From DTYU01 sp040756575 (GTDB lineage Bacteria > Bacillota > Desulfotomaculia > Desulfotomaculales > Ammonificaceae): 64,000 nucleotides of DNA. Position 1 is the stretch's first letter, and every line of letters starts with the position of its first letter. The translations under genes were made by a program, and so were the position numbers. This document shows positions 32,674 to 40,813 of this stretch, piece after piece. Under the pieces are notes generated by a model. It had not been told where the DNA came from, did no database searches, and was given only the letters and a program-made list of their open reading frames with translations. The DNA lies in contig JBFLYP010000001.1 in the NCBI GenBank assembly GCA_040756575.1, positions 124,001 to 188,000 of the forward strand, read 5' to 3'.

Positions 32674-34254
32674 TTACACCTGTCGCCTCAGTATAATGTG
32701 CTTTTTCCACCGCTCTTTACTTTCCGGATAATCTGCGCGGTAGTGCCCGCCCCGCGATTCCGTCCGCATCAACGCCGCCTCTGTAATGAGCTCCGCGACA
32801 TCAAGCATGTTTCTGTACTCCATCAGTTCCGGTGAAGCCGATTCTTTTTGCCGTACCCACGCCCACTCTTCAAAACGCTTGAGCGCCGCCTCGAGACCGG
32901 CACCCACCCGAACCGCCCCCACATGCTCCTGCATCAAAGCCCGGAGTTCTCCTACAAGTGCATGGACATCAATTCCCCCAGGGCTTTCGAGACCCTGGTT
33001 GGCCGCCGTAGCAGTGATACTTTGAGGAGCATGAAACTGCGAATGTTTCACAATCTGTCCGCCGAAGACGAGTCCATCCAAAAGCGAGTTTGAGGCCAGG
33101 CGGTTTGCGCCGTGTACCCCGACACACGCAACCTCACCGCAAGCATATAGACCTTTGATATTTGTCTCCCCGAAAAGCCCCGTCTTTACCCCTCCCATGA
33201 AGTAATGCGCCGCAGGCGCAACGGGAACGGGATCGGACGCCAAGTCCAAACCATAACTCTTAAGCCGTTGGGTAATCGTGGGAAACCGCTCCTTAACCTT
33301 TACCGGGTCAAGATGTGCAAGGCTCAGGTAAACAAAATCCTTGCTGCTTCCCGCAATTTCCTTCAAAATAGACCGCACCACAATATCACGGGGTGCAAGC
33401 TCCCCAAGGGGGTGGTACCGGTGCATAAAACGCTCTCCTCTTTCATTCAGAAGGACTCCTCCTTCGCCTCGTACCGCCTCGGAAATTAAAAACCGCGGAG
33501 CCCCTTTAAGAGCAAGCACCGTCGGGTGGAACTGCACGAACTCCATGTCCATTATTTCCGCACCGGCTCGGTAAGCAACTGCTATCCCGTCACCGGTGAC
33601 CACCTTCGGATTGGTGGTATCCCTGTAAATCTGCCCGGCGCCTCCCGTCGCCAGAACCACAACCCTCGAACGGAAGACTTTGAGTTTCTTAGCCGTATTA
33701 TCATAGACTAAAACGCCCCAGCATATCCCGTTCTTGACCAGCAAGTCTACAGCAAAGTGGTTTTCCAAAACACTGATCCTCGGGTTGGCACGGACGGTGG
33801 AAGAGAGCACGCGCTGGATCTCTGCGCCGGTTGCATCGCCCGCTGCATGAAGAATCCGCCGCATTGTATGTGCCCCTTCCCTGGTAAGGTCAAACTTCCC
33901 GTTTGCCCGGTCGAACTGGGCGCCCAATTGGATCAACTGCTCCACCCTTGAGACGCCCTCGTTTACAAGGATTCGCACCGCATCCGGGTCACAGAGCCCC
34001 GCCCCCGCAATGAGCGTATCCTCATAGTGAAGCGCGGGCGAATCGCTCGGTCCCAGAGCTGCCGCAATCCCCCCCTGTGCCCTTTCGGTTGCGGTATCGT
34101 CTATCCCCCGCTTGGTCAGCACCACCACGTCGCTCCAATAACTGCTGGCGCTGTGCGCGGTATAAAGCCCGGCGATGCCACTACCCAAAATAAGAAAAGC
34201 GCAGTCTATCGCTTCAAGTTCCCGAGTATCGAAGTTGACAAGGTAACGCCCCAC
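32674..34254 (-). CDS. nadB: L-aspartate oxidase
   Basis: FAD enzyme oxidising aspartate to iminoaspartate for NAD synthesis. GTG 34254 has GAGGGGTG eight bases upstream and is my choice; a TTG at 34272 overlaps the nadA stop. About 526 residues. Motifs: FAD site LILGSGIAGLYTAHSAS, TERAQGGIAAALG, LATGGAGQIYRDTTNPKVVT, GDGIAVAYRAGAEIMDMEFV, HYFMGGVKTG, YACGEVACVGVHGANRLASN. In anaerobes fumarate rather than O2 is the likely acceptor. Translationally coupled with nadA and nadC. Confidence 0.96.
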   Translation of the reverse strand: MGRYLVNFDTRELEAIDCAFLILGSGIAGLYTAHSASSYWSDVVVLTKRGIDDTATERAQGGIAAALGPSDSPALHYEDTLIAGAGLCDPDAVRILVNEGVSRVEQLIQLGAQFDRANGKFDLTREGAHTMRRILHAAGDATGAEIQRVLSSTVRANPRISVLENHFAVDLLVKNGICWGVLVYDNTAKKLKVFRSRVVVLATGGAGQIYRDTTNPKVVTGDGIAVAYRAGAEIMDMEFVQFHPTVLALKGAPRFLISEAVRGEGGVLLNERGERFMHRYHPLGELAPRDIVVRSILKEIAGSSKDFVYLSLAHLDPVKVKERFPTITQRLKSYGLDLASDPVPVAPAAHYFMGGVKTGLFGETNIKGLYACGEVACVGVHGANRLASNSLLDGLVFGGQIVKHSQFHAPQSITATAANQGLESPGGIDVHALVGELRALMQEHVGAVRVGAGLEAALKRFEEWAWVRQKESASPELMEYRNMLDVAELITEAALMRTESRGGHYRADYPESKERWKKHIILRRQV

Positions 34255-34268
34255 AGGGTCTTCACCCC

Positions 34269-35189
34269 TCAACCAATCGCCAGCATTCGTTCGACCGCCT
34301 GTACTGCACGTTCCCTTATGGGGTTAGGCACCTCAACCCGCGGTTCAAGTCGTTGAAGTGCCTGGTAAACTTTATCAAGAGTGATCCGCTTCATATTTGG
34401 ACAAACCAAACGCGGCGAAGCTAAGTAAAACTGCTTGCCGGGGTTCTCGTTACGCAGCTGGTGTAAAAGCCCTTCTTCAGTTACAATGATAAACTCCCGT
34501 GCAGCACTTTCCCGGGCAAAACGAAGTATACCGGAAGTGCTCCCTACCTTGTCCGCCAGCGCAAGAACCTCCGGCCGGCATTCCGGATGTGCCAACACCT
34601 GCGCTGCAGGGTGCTCCTTTTTAGCCTGAAATATGTCCGCCGGCCGGACCTGGTCGTGCACATGACAAAACCCGTCCCATAGAACAATCCGGCGCCCGGG
34701 GCATTGTGAGGCCACCCACTGCCCGAGGTTACGGTCAGGAACAAACAGAACCGTGCGGTCAGGAGGCAGGCTTTGGACGACTTTAGCCCCGTTGGCCGAG
34801 GTGCAGACTACATCGCTTTCGGCTTTAACGGCAGCCGTAGTATTGACGTAGGTAACTACCACAGTTCTCTCGAGTTGTGCTTTCTTAGATTTCAACGCCT
34901 CCGGGGTGATCGTCGCTGCGAGCGGGCAACCGGCTTCCGGATCAGGTATAATAACTGTCTTTTCGGGCGAAAGCACAGCCGCCGTTTCCGCCATGAAGTG
35001 TACACCACAGAAAACAAGCACCTTGGCCTGCGCAGTCGCGGCCCGACGAGACAACTCAAGCGAGTCGCCGACAAAATCGGCGATATCCTGAACCTCCGGG
35101 AGTTGGTAGTAATGGCTGAGAATAAGTGCAGATCGCTCTTGCTTAAGACGCTCGATTTCCGCAGCAAGTTCCCTTTTGGTTTCAGTCAT
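34269..35189 (-). CDS. nadA: Quinolinate synthase A (4Fe-4S)
   Basis: 306 residues. Condenses iminoaspartate with dihydroxyacetone phosphate. Three repeated alpha/beta domains with the cluster cysteines in VVCTSANG, RLVCPNMK and either FCGVHFMAET or HPECRPEV; LILSHYYQLPEVQDIADFVG opens the active site and GSTSGILRFA closes it. ATG with GGAGAGATGG upstream. First of the nad genes; the panD stop is 76 bases upstream, so the pan and nad genes probably form one transcript. No NiaR or NadR site is evident. Confidence 0.96.
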   Translation of the reverse strand: MTETKRELAAEIERLKQERSALILSHYYQLPEVQDIADFVGDSLELSRRAATAQAKVLVFCGVHFMAETAAVLSPEKTVIIPDPEAGCPLAATITPEALKSKKAQLERTVVVTYVNTTAAVKAESDVVCTSANGAKVVQSLPPDRTVLFVPDRNLGQWVASQCPGRRIVLWDGFCHVHDQVRPADIFQAKKEHPAAQVLAHPECRPEVLALADKVGSTSGILRFARESAAREFIIVTEEGLLHQLRNENPGKQFYLASPRLVCPNMKRITLDKVYQALQRLEPRVEVPNPIRERAVQAVERMLAIG

Positions 35190-35265
35190 TTACCCATCTC
35201 TCCGGAAGCCAACCATTGAGTTAAGCTTAATTCTAATTGCGGCGCTGGTCTCTGTCAAGAATAGG

Positions 35266-35646
35266 TTATGCCAAGCCGTGAATCTCTTCACGTCTCACCT
35301 CCACCACCCGGTTTTGATCGTCCACCAGTACTATCCTTGGTTGAAACCCGCGTGCCTCATTGTATGGCACCAGCCCGAAAGCCATTATGATCACTTTATC
35401 CCCCGGCTGCGCCAGCCGGGCCGCCCCCCCGTTGAGGCAAACGATCCCCGACCCGCGGCGTCCATTAATGGTGTATGTTTCAAACCGGGCCCCGTTATTG
35501 AGATTGACCACCTGCACCCGTTCTCCCGGAATGATGTCCGCCGCCTCCAAAAGCGCTTCGTCGAGGGTTATGCTGCCAACGTAGTCAAGATTCGTCTCGG
35601 TCACCTTTGCGCGGTGGACTTTGCCGCGCAGCATTACAAGAAGCAT
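35266..35646 (-). CDS. panD: Aspartate 1-decarboxylase
   Basis: 126 residues. Makes beta-alanine for pantothenate. The self-processing site DYVGSITLD is present; Gly-Ser cleavage would create the pyruvoyl group on Ser. Other active-site parts: NLNNGARFETYTINGRRGSG, VCLNGGAARLAQPGDKVIIM. The ATG at 35646 follows the panC stop without a gap (TAGATG); a second ATG at 35634 is nearer the usual N-terminus (MLRGKVHRAKVTE). Confidence 0.96.
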   Translation of the reverse strand: MLLVMLRGKVHRAKVTETNLDYVGSITLDEALLEAADIIPGERVQVVNLNNGARFETYTINGRRGSGIVCLNGGAARLAQPGDKVIIMAFGLVPYNEARGFQPRIVLVDDQNRVVEVRREEIHGLA

Positions 35647-36507
35647 CTACTGTTCCACCTCAACTAAAATGTTATCAATCAGCCTCGCCCGGCCGAAATA
35701 CGCCGCCGCTGCCGCCAGTACCCTGCCCTGCCGGAGCAGGCCTACGGGTTTTAGATCCGGCCAGCCGACGATCTCAGCGTAGTCCAACCGCGCGAGGGGT
35801 TCAGCGGAGATGTTTTCCGCAAGGATCAGTTTGAGCCGTGCAGCATCCCGCTCCCCTTTTCTTATTTCCTCCTCCACCAGCTTCAGGCTCCGGTAAATCA
35901 CCGTTGCAGCCCGCCTTTCGTCCTTGTTGAGGTACACGTTCCGAGAACTGACGGCCAACCCGTCGTCCTCCCGCACGGTTGGGTGAGCCTTTACTTTCAC
36001 CGGCAGATTCAGATCCTCAACCATTCGCTGGATTACCACTAACTGTTGGGCGTCCTTAATACCAAAATAGGCACAGTCCGGTTGAACAATGTTAAAAAGC
36101 TTCGTTACAACCGTTGCTACACCCCTAAAGTGCCCCGGACGAGAACGCCCGCAAAGCACCTCAGTAAGACCGGTTACCTCGACGGACGTGGCAAACTCCT
36201 CCGGATACATCTCTTCCACAGAAGGAACAAAGAGCACGTCCGCCCCGGCGCCGGCGCAAAGCTCCTTATCATGGTCGAGGTCGCGCGGGTAACTGCGGTA
36301 GTCTTCCTGTGGACCAAACTGAAGCGGATTAACAAAGATGCTTACCACTAACAGGTCAACCTCAGGGTCTTCCTTTGCCGCACGCATAAGCGCCTGGTGA
36401 CCCTTGTGCAGGAAGCCCATGGTAGGCACAAACCCTATACGTTTGCCTCCTGCCCGCATTTCCCCCAAATACTTTCGTATATCGGCTATTTTTTCAAAGA
36501 GTTTCAA
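35647..36507 (-). CDS. panC: Pantothenate synthetase
   Basis: Joins pantoate and beta-alanine with ATP. TTG 36507 has GGAGGGG seven to eight bases upstream and gives 286 residues, matching the family (LKLFEKIADIRKYL); the frame opens to 36543. Motifs: FVPTMGFLHKGHQALM (the HIGH-like ATP site), SIFVNPLQFGPQEDYRSYPR, FGIKDAQQLVVIQRMVEDLN and the KMSKS-like AVSSRNVYLNKDER. Middle gene of the pan operon. Confidence 0.96.
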   Translation of the reverse strand: MKLFEKIADIRKYLGEMRAGGKRIGFVPTMGFLHKGHQALMRAAKEDPEVDLLVVSIFVNPLQFGPQEDYRSYPRDLDHDKELCAGAGADVLFVPSVEEMYPEEFATSVEVTGLTEVLCGRSRPGHFRGVATVVTKLFNIVQPDCAYFGIKDAQQLVVIQRMVEDLNLPVKVKAHPTVREDDGLAVSSRNVYLNKDERRAATVIYRSLKLVEEEIRKGERDAARLKLILAENISAEPLARLDYAEIVGWPDLKPVGLLRQGRVLAAAAAYFGRARLIDNILVEVEQ

Positions 36508-36555
36508 ACCCGCCCCTCCCTTCTGGAAACGACTGGTTGTCACTTCTACCGACCG

Positions 36556-36840
36556 CTAATTCATTAAAACCGTGCGGCCCTGAGTGGCTATTTTCCGCAC
36601 TGCCGCCGGGACAAGCTTAACCGTCATGCATCCTTCCCAGCGACAACCTGCCACCAGGTGCTGGGCCGGATGATAACGAGCAGTGGGCCGTTTTCCGCTC
36701 TTTTTAAGCCGGTAGCCGCGGGGCACATCCCTCACAAAATAACTTTACAAGATATCCGAGTGAACCCGTGCCCTCTTCAACCTCTACCCGGAGGCCGCTA
36801 ACCGTCCGGAACAATTGCCAGTTATGGCACCGGCAACCAG
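36556..36840 (-). pseudogene. Small cysteine-rich (zinc-ribbon-like) gene, apparently frameshifted
   Basis: Between panB and panC two minus-strand frames read as one protein. The first, from about 36840, gives GCRCHNWQLFRTVSGLRVEV, EEGTGSLGYLVKLFCEGC. At about 36728 the frame must slip by one to continue PRGYRLKKSGKRPTARYHPA, QHLVAGCRWEGCMTVKLVPA, AVRKIATQGRTVLMN and TAG at 36556. Four CxC or CxxxC pairs suggest metal binding. The second part alone can start at GTG 36726 (56 residues). No ATG/GTG/TTG opens the first frame well. I do not recognise the family. Confidence 0.4.
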
Positions 36841-36852
36841 TTAATACCTGCC

Positions 36853-37701
36853 CTAACCTTTTAAAAATTCGGCCAATTCCTGATCAGGCATCGAAAAAGC
36901 GTGCTCCGGGCCAGGGAACTCCCTTTCAATGACCTCCCTGCGAAAGCTGTCCAGCGCACGCCGGATTTCCTCGACCAGGTTGGCATAGCGCTTGGCGAAC
37001 TTCGGTGAAAAACCTCCGTAAAGTCCGAGGAGGTCGTGGGTCACAAGGACCTGCCCGTCGCAGTCCACACCGGCCCCGATCCCGATCGTCGGAACCGCCA
37101 CCGCGGCTGTGATATGCTTGGCTACCTCAGCCGGTACACATTCCAGCACAATCGCGAAAACCCCGGCCTCAGCCAGGCACACCGCATCTTGGACGAGGCG
37201 ACGTGCCGCCTGGGCCTGGCGACCCTGCACTCGATAGCCGCCCAACTGGTGTACATATTGGGGAGTTAGGCCGATGTGGCCCATTACGGGGATGCCGCTG
37301 GAGACTATCGCTCGCACGGTATCGGCCACCTCCTGCCCGCCTTCGAGCTTTACCGCCTGAGCACCCGCCTCCTTCAGAAAAAGCCCGGCATTTCGGACGG
37401 CTTCTGGAGTCGATACCTGGTAAGACAGAAAAGGCATGTCACCGATCACCAGTGCCCGGGAAACACCTCTGGCCACCGCGCGGGTATGGTGCAGCATCTC
37501 CTCCATCGTAACAGGCAGGGTGGAATCGTAGCCTAACACCACGTTCCCCAAGGAATCTCCAACAAGGATGGCGTCTATTCCCGCTTCGTCCACCAGACGG
37601 GCTGTTGGAAAATCGTATGCCGTAAGCATTGTAATAGGCCGTTTTTCTTCCTTCCACCGCCGGAAGTCGCCCGTAGTCACACGTTCTTTCGCCACTCTCA
37701 C
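36853..37701 (-). CDS. panB: 3-methyl-2-oxobutanoate hydroxymethyltransferase
   Basis: 282 residues. Makes ketopantoate from 2-oxoisovalerate and methylene-tetrahydrofolate. TIM-barrel with KRPITMLTAYDFPTARLVDE, ILVGDSLGNVVLGYDSTLPV (metal Asp), VIGDMPFLSY, AVKLEGGQEVADTV, GHIGLTPQYVHQLGGYRVQG, IVLECVPAEVAKHIT and IGIGAGVDCDGQVLVTHDLL. The start overlaps the DUF2520 gene by four bases. The pathway's C1 donor connects it to folate metabolism. Confidence 0.96.
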   Translation of the reverse strand: MRVAKERVTTGDFRRWKEEKRPITMLTAYDFPTARLVDEAGIDAILVGDSLGNVVLGYDSTLPVTMEEMLHHTRAVARGVSRALVIGDMPFLSYQVSTPEAVRNAGLFLKEAGAQAVKLEGGQEVADTVRAIVSSGIPVMGHIGLTPQYVHQLGGYRVQGRQAQAARRLVQDAVCLAEAGVFAIVLECVPAEVAKHITAAVAVPTIGIGAGVDCDGQVLVTHDLLGLYGGFSPKFAKRYANLVEEIRRALDSFRREVIEREFPGPEHAFSMPDQELAEFLKG

Positions 37702-38570
37702 GTCACCTCGCAGAATATTCTTTCTAATTCCGTTGCCATATCGTCAGATAACCCTCTTTCTCGGGCTATTTTAACCGTAAAATAACCCAGCATCCGATAG
37801 ACCTCCCAATCCTCCTTCCCCATCACCTGAGCATGCCCGCTGATGGTTTCCACGTCGCCGCGGGCGATCGGCCCTGTCAGAGCAGCAACCGGCCCAACCG
37901 CCCCGACATTTTGCAGAGTTCCCTGGATGAGAGGGAGAAACGCCGGAAAAACCTCCTCGCGGGGCAAACCGGCCTGTTGCGCTAGAGTGAATAACAGATG
38001 CATGAGGGTGACCAGATAGTTCGAAGCCACGCAGGCCGCTGCATGATAAAGCGGTTTCCCGGCAGCCCCGATTTCGAAAAGAACCCCTTCTAGATCCGCC
38101 ACCAGCCTGCGGGCGAGCGGAAGTGCGCCCGGTTCCCCCTCGAAGGCAAAATAGGAACCCGGCAGACGGTCTACCGCCAGCTCCGGCGAGGCAAAAGACT
38201 GGAGGGGATGAAGGGAGAAGATTGTAACCCCCGCTCTTCGTGCCGGTTCAAGTACCGCAGCGGGCAGCGCCCCGCTGGCATGGGCTACAAACTGGCCGGG
38301 GTAAAACCCCCCCTCCCGTGCAACCTCTTCGGCAACAGTTCCGATCAACCCATCCGGCGTGGTCAGGAATACTAATTCACCATGACGCGCCGCTTCCGCC
38401 GCCGTTCGGCAGACCTTAGCTCCCGTTTCCTGGGCGAGCTTACTGGCAGAATGCGCACTGCGGCTCGCTACCGCCGCCACCTGGTACCCTTTCTCCCGCA
38501 GCCGCATGGCCAGGGCCGTCCCTACTCTTCCTGCCCCGATGATCACTATACTTGGCCGCAAACGTACCAC
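37698..38570 (-). CDS. Rossmann-fold/DUF2520 protein, candidate ketopantoate reductase
   Basis: 290 residues. N-terminal NAD(P) fold (SIVIIGAGRVGTALAMRLRE, VFLTTPDGLIGTVAEEVA) and C-terminal DUF2520 (IFSLHPLQSFASPELAVDRL, GSYFAFEGEPGALPLARRLV, KPLYHAAACVASNYLVTLMH). First gene of the pan operon and overlapping panB by four bases. The operon has panB, panC and panD but no classical PanE, and this 6-phosphogluconate-dehydrogenase-like protein sits where PanE would be. The reaction assignment is inference. ATG with GGGGGG just upstream. Confidence 0.82.
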   Translation of the reverse strand: MVRLRPSIVIIGAGRVGTALAMRLREKGYQVAAVASRSAHSASKLAQETGAKVCRTAAEAARHGELVFLTTPDGLIGTVAEEVAREGGFYPGQFVAHASGALPAAVLEPARRAGVTIFSLHPLQSFASPELAVDRLPGSYFAFEGEPGALPLARRLVADLEGVLFEIGAAGKPLYHAAACVASNYLVTLMHLLFTLAQQAGLPREEVFPAFLPLIQGTLQNVGAVGPVAALTGPIARGDVETISGHAQVMGKEDWEVYRMLGYFTVKIARERGLSDDMATELERIFCEVT

Positions 38571-38883
38571 CCCCCTTTAAAAAACAAAAACCCCCGGACT
38601 TCTTCCGAAAGGCAAATCTTGCTACCCCCCGTCTCGGTCCTTCCGGCTCCAAGCGGTATTTCAAAAAAGATTAACGAGGTGAAGCTCCTTCTGGGATGCC
38701 GCCCCTATCCAAGAATACCTTACCGGATACATTTTAACAGATTAACCTCTTCTTTGCAAAGCCCTGAAAGTCCTTCTCAAGGTCGACATGTGAGGCCGGT
38801 CATGTTAAAATTAAGTAAATAAGCGTTCTTTGACAACTCTATAGGTCGGTAGAATCTCCCAAACGAGGAGGTTCTGGATTAGT

Positions 38884-39678
38884 ATGGAAGTAACCAATGG
38901 CCAAAAAAAACGGGTAGCTATTTTTATTGACTATGAAAGCCTGTTTTACGGACTACTTGATCAGCACCGTGTCAAGCCGTTCGATATTGGAACTGTGGAC
39001 CGAATATCGCAGTTAGCAAGTGAATACGGTCAGATTACCAAAATTGATGCGTTTGCAGACTTTGAGTGCAATGAAGATCTAAAAAAGGAGATGACCCGGT
39101 TACGGAGTAAAGGAGTTGATCCTCACCATGTTACCCGCGTAAAGGAAAAATCTTATACCGACTTTGTAATGTTGGACTGGATTTACAGGACTGTATTAGA
39201 AAACACCGTTGACGTTTTTGTTGTCGTTACGGGAGATGGCCATTTTGCACCGTGTTTAGGTTATATCCACAACCGACTGGGGCGAGAGGTAATAGTTATT
39301 GGCGTTCGGGGTTCGGTAAGTTCGCAATTGCACGACGCGGCTTCGCAGGTTATCCAGCTCCCGCCGCTTCCGGCGGGCGGCTCAATCCCTGGAGAGCCAG
39401 CTGTTGAAGAAATAATGAGAAACCTGATTCGGCTTTTAGACGAAGGGGAAAGAAGGTATCCAGCCATATCTTTCGGCAAGTCTGTGGATGTTGCTGTAAA
39501 CAGGGGGTTGGGCAGCCGAGATACGTTGGTGTACTGCTTAAGCCGCCTGATGGAGGAAGGAGCAGTGGAGAGATTTGAACGCGACCACCTGGGAAAGACA
39601 TACAAGTTAATCCGTTTAAACCGCAACCACAAACTCGTGCAAGAAGCCCTTGGAACATATGATACAGCCACATCTTAA
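38884..39678 (+). CDS. NYN-domain (LabA/PIN-like) protein with C-terminal winged helix
   Basis: 264 residues. NYN nuclease domain (about 8-165): VAIFIDYESLFYGLL with the first Asp, KIDAFADFE, KSYTDFVMLDWIYR (second Asp), VFVVVTGDGHFAPCLGYIHN (third Asp), GREVIVIGVRGSVSSQLHDA. All the acidic residues of the presumed metal site are present. Residues 180-260 form a winged-helix-like domain (AISFGKSVDVAVNRGLGSRD, GAVERFERDHLGKTYKLIRL) resembling OST-HTH/LOTUS modules. GAGGAGG ribosome site. RNA-cleaving function is known for some NYN relatives; target here unknown. Codon use is more AT-rich than its neighbours. Confidence 0.83.
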   Translation: MEVTNGQKKRVAIFIDYESLFYGLLDQHRVKPFDIGTVDRISQLASEYGQITKIDAFADFECNEDLKKEMTRLRSKGVDPHHVTRVKEKSYTDFVMLDWIYRTVLENTVDVFVVVTGDGHFAPCLGYIHNRLGREVIVIGVRGSVSSQLHDAASQVIQLPPLPAGGSIPGEPAVEEIMRNLIRLLDEGERRYPAISFGKSVDVAVNRGLGSRDTLVYCLSRLMEEGAVERFERDHLGKTYKLIRLNRNHKLVQEALGTYDTATS

Positions 39679-39894
39679 AACATCAATACGAGGGGCGATT
39701 TTACCGACCGTGGAGTTGCCAAAGCGTGGCAATCCTCCCGCATTAAGCTTTTCCAAAGCCGGTACATGAATTTATGACCTTCACCTAATAACCTTAGAAT
39801 TTGGTTTGCTTTCTCGAGTGATACCTGATTAACAATTTGAGGAACCTTTTCAAGTACACTTACCACTTCCTGTAGGCCTTGCTGCGCCTCAATT
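39675..39894 (-). other. Open frame abutting tRNA-Leu, possible gene remnant
   Basis: An uninterrupted minus-strand frame directly after the tRNA-Leu 3' end gives about 73 helical residues (LQEVVSVLEKVPQIVNQVSL, EKANQILRLLGEGHKFMYRL, WKSLM) to a TAA at 39675. It reads like real protein but has no clear start; the frame passes back through the tRNA. A C-terminal scrap of a gene once inserted at the tRNA is one explanation. Confidence 0.3.
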
Positions 39895-39979
39895 TGGTGC
39901 GGGTGAAGGGACTCGAACCCCCACGGGTATTCCCCACCAGATCCTAAGTCTGGCGCGTCTGCCGTTCCGCCACACCCGC
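39895..39979 (-). tRNA. tRNA-Leu (UAG)
   Basis: Acceptor arms GCGGGTG and CACCCGC pair fully, followed by ACCA with CCA encoded. The anticodon arm is CCAGA-CTTAGGA-TCTGG with anticodon TAG. There is a long variable arm of type II tRNAs (GGGAATACCC) and a TPsiC arm GGGGG TTCGAGT CCC. Reads CUA/CUG leucine codons. Confidence 0.96.
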
Positions 39980-40110
39980 ATATACTACTCATGATTATTA
40001 TAAGCGCCGCTGGGTTCCTCGTCAATGAACCGGCACCGTTTGTAAACCGGGACATAGCAGAGCTTCTCTGAGGTGGCCCGCAGCCGCAGGCATGGCGGCC
40101 TCACGGCCGC

Positions 40111-40268
40111 CCCTCCTTTGAAAATGCGTTCTTCTTCCGTGGGGCACGGCGATGAGCCGCGTTCCGTTTATGTCACTCTTCTGTATCTAAGTAACCGGCT
40201 TACAGGTCTATTCGCCCCATTGTCATCCTTCGTGGTGCCGCAATTTGTGGCATGAACGACTCCTCAGA
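40111..40268 (+). repeat. Dispersed modular repeat, short copy D
   Basis: Same ends as copies A and C but without the heptad hairpin. AATGCGTTCTTCTTCCGTGG and GGCGATGAG join almost directly to GTTTATGTCACTCTTCTG, then the CGCCCCATTGTCA block and hairpin TGCCGC-AATTT-GTGGCA (40236-40252), ending ACTCCTCAGAAA. Located between tRNA-Leu and the lspA promoter. Confidence 0.82.
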
Positions 40269-40296
40269 AACTATCGACTTGCGTTGCGAAAACGCT

Positions 40297-40326
40297 TTGT
40301 CCTCTAAGGCCGCTTTAGGATATAAT
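40297..40326 (+). promoter_or_regulatory. Promoter of lspA-rluD
   Basis: -35 TTGTCC (40297-40302), 18-base spacer, -10 TATAAT (40321-40326), about 45 bases before the TTG start of lspA. Confidence 0.65.
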
Positions 40327-40372
40327 CCTGACAGGCACCGTCATTAAATAGCTTAAGGGTGGGGAAAAACCT

Positions 40373-40813
40373 TTGCGTACCTTTTACCTGACGGCTGCAG
40401 CAAGTCTTCTCCTCGACCAGCTTTCCAAGCTGCTGGTGGCAAATTATCTTTTTCGTCCGCTGGTGTTGTTACCGGGTCTTGCGGTGCTGCGCCACGTTCA
40501 AAATCCCGGTGCCGCTTTCGGCCTTTTCGCGCAGCGCAACCTTTTCCTGATTCTCGCCGGTTTCCTTCTGGTCCTCATTTTCCTCCTGGCGTACAACAGA
40601 ATCAGGCAAGCGCCCCTCTTCTGGCGTGCCGGAGCCGGCCTTATCCTCGGCGGCACGCTTGGAAATCTCCTCGACAGGCTCCGCCTGGGACACGTCGTCG
40701 ACTTCATTGACCTCGGTTTCTGGCCGGTCTTCAACCTCGCCGACATTGCCATCACCTGCGGCGTCGGGATAATCATCCTTAGCCTGCTGCGGGAGCGCTC
40801 AGAATGGTCCTGA
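40373..40813 (+). CDS. lspA: Lipoprotein signal peptidase (signal peptidase II)
   Basis: 146-residue membrane aspartic protease that removes lipoprotein signal peptides after lipidation. TTG start with GGTGGGG seven to eight bases upstream. Four membrane segments; conserved blocks LDQLSKLLVANYL, VQNPGAAFGLF, GGTLGNLLDRLRLGHVVDFI (first catalytic Asp) and FNLADIAITCGVGIII (second Asp). It would process lipoproteins such as that at 2023-2748. Overlaps rluD by 10 bases; lspA-rluD is a common Firmicute pair. Confidence 0.95.
   Translation: MRTFYLTAAASLLLDQLSKLLVANYLFRPLVLLPGLAVLRHVQNPGAAFGLFAQRNLFLILAGFLLVLIFLLAYNRIRQAPLFWRAGAGLILGGTLGNLLDRLRLGHVVDFIDLGFWPVFNLADIAITCGVGIIILSLLRERSEWS

Noticed and set aside
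31809..32696. 295-codon plus-strand ORF
   Set aside because: Lies wholly opposite nadC, whose motifs are intact; low-complexity Ser/Thr/Pro translation typical of GC-rich antisense frames.
35190..35265. Riboswitch or NiaR-type site before nadA
   Set aside because: The 76-base spacer is too short for a known NAD-related riboswitch and no clear palindrome was seen.
39675..40055. 126-codon minus-strand ORF across the tRNA
   Set aside because: The first half is a translation of tRNA-Leu; only the part after the tRNA might be protein-like and is listed separately with low confidence.
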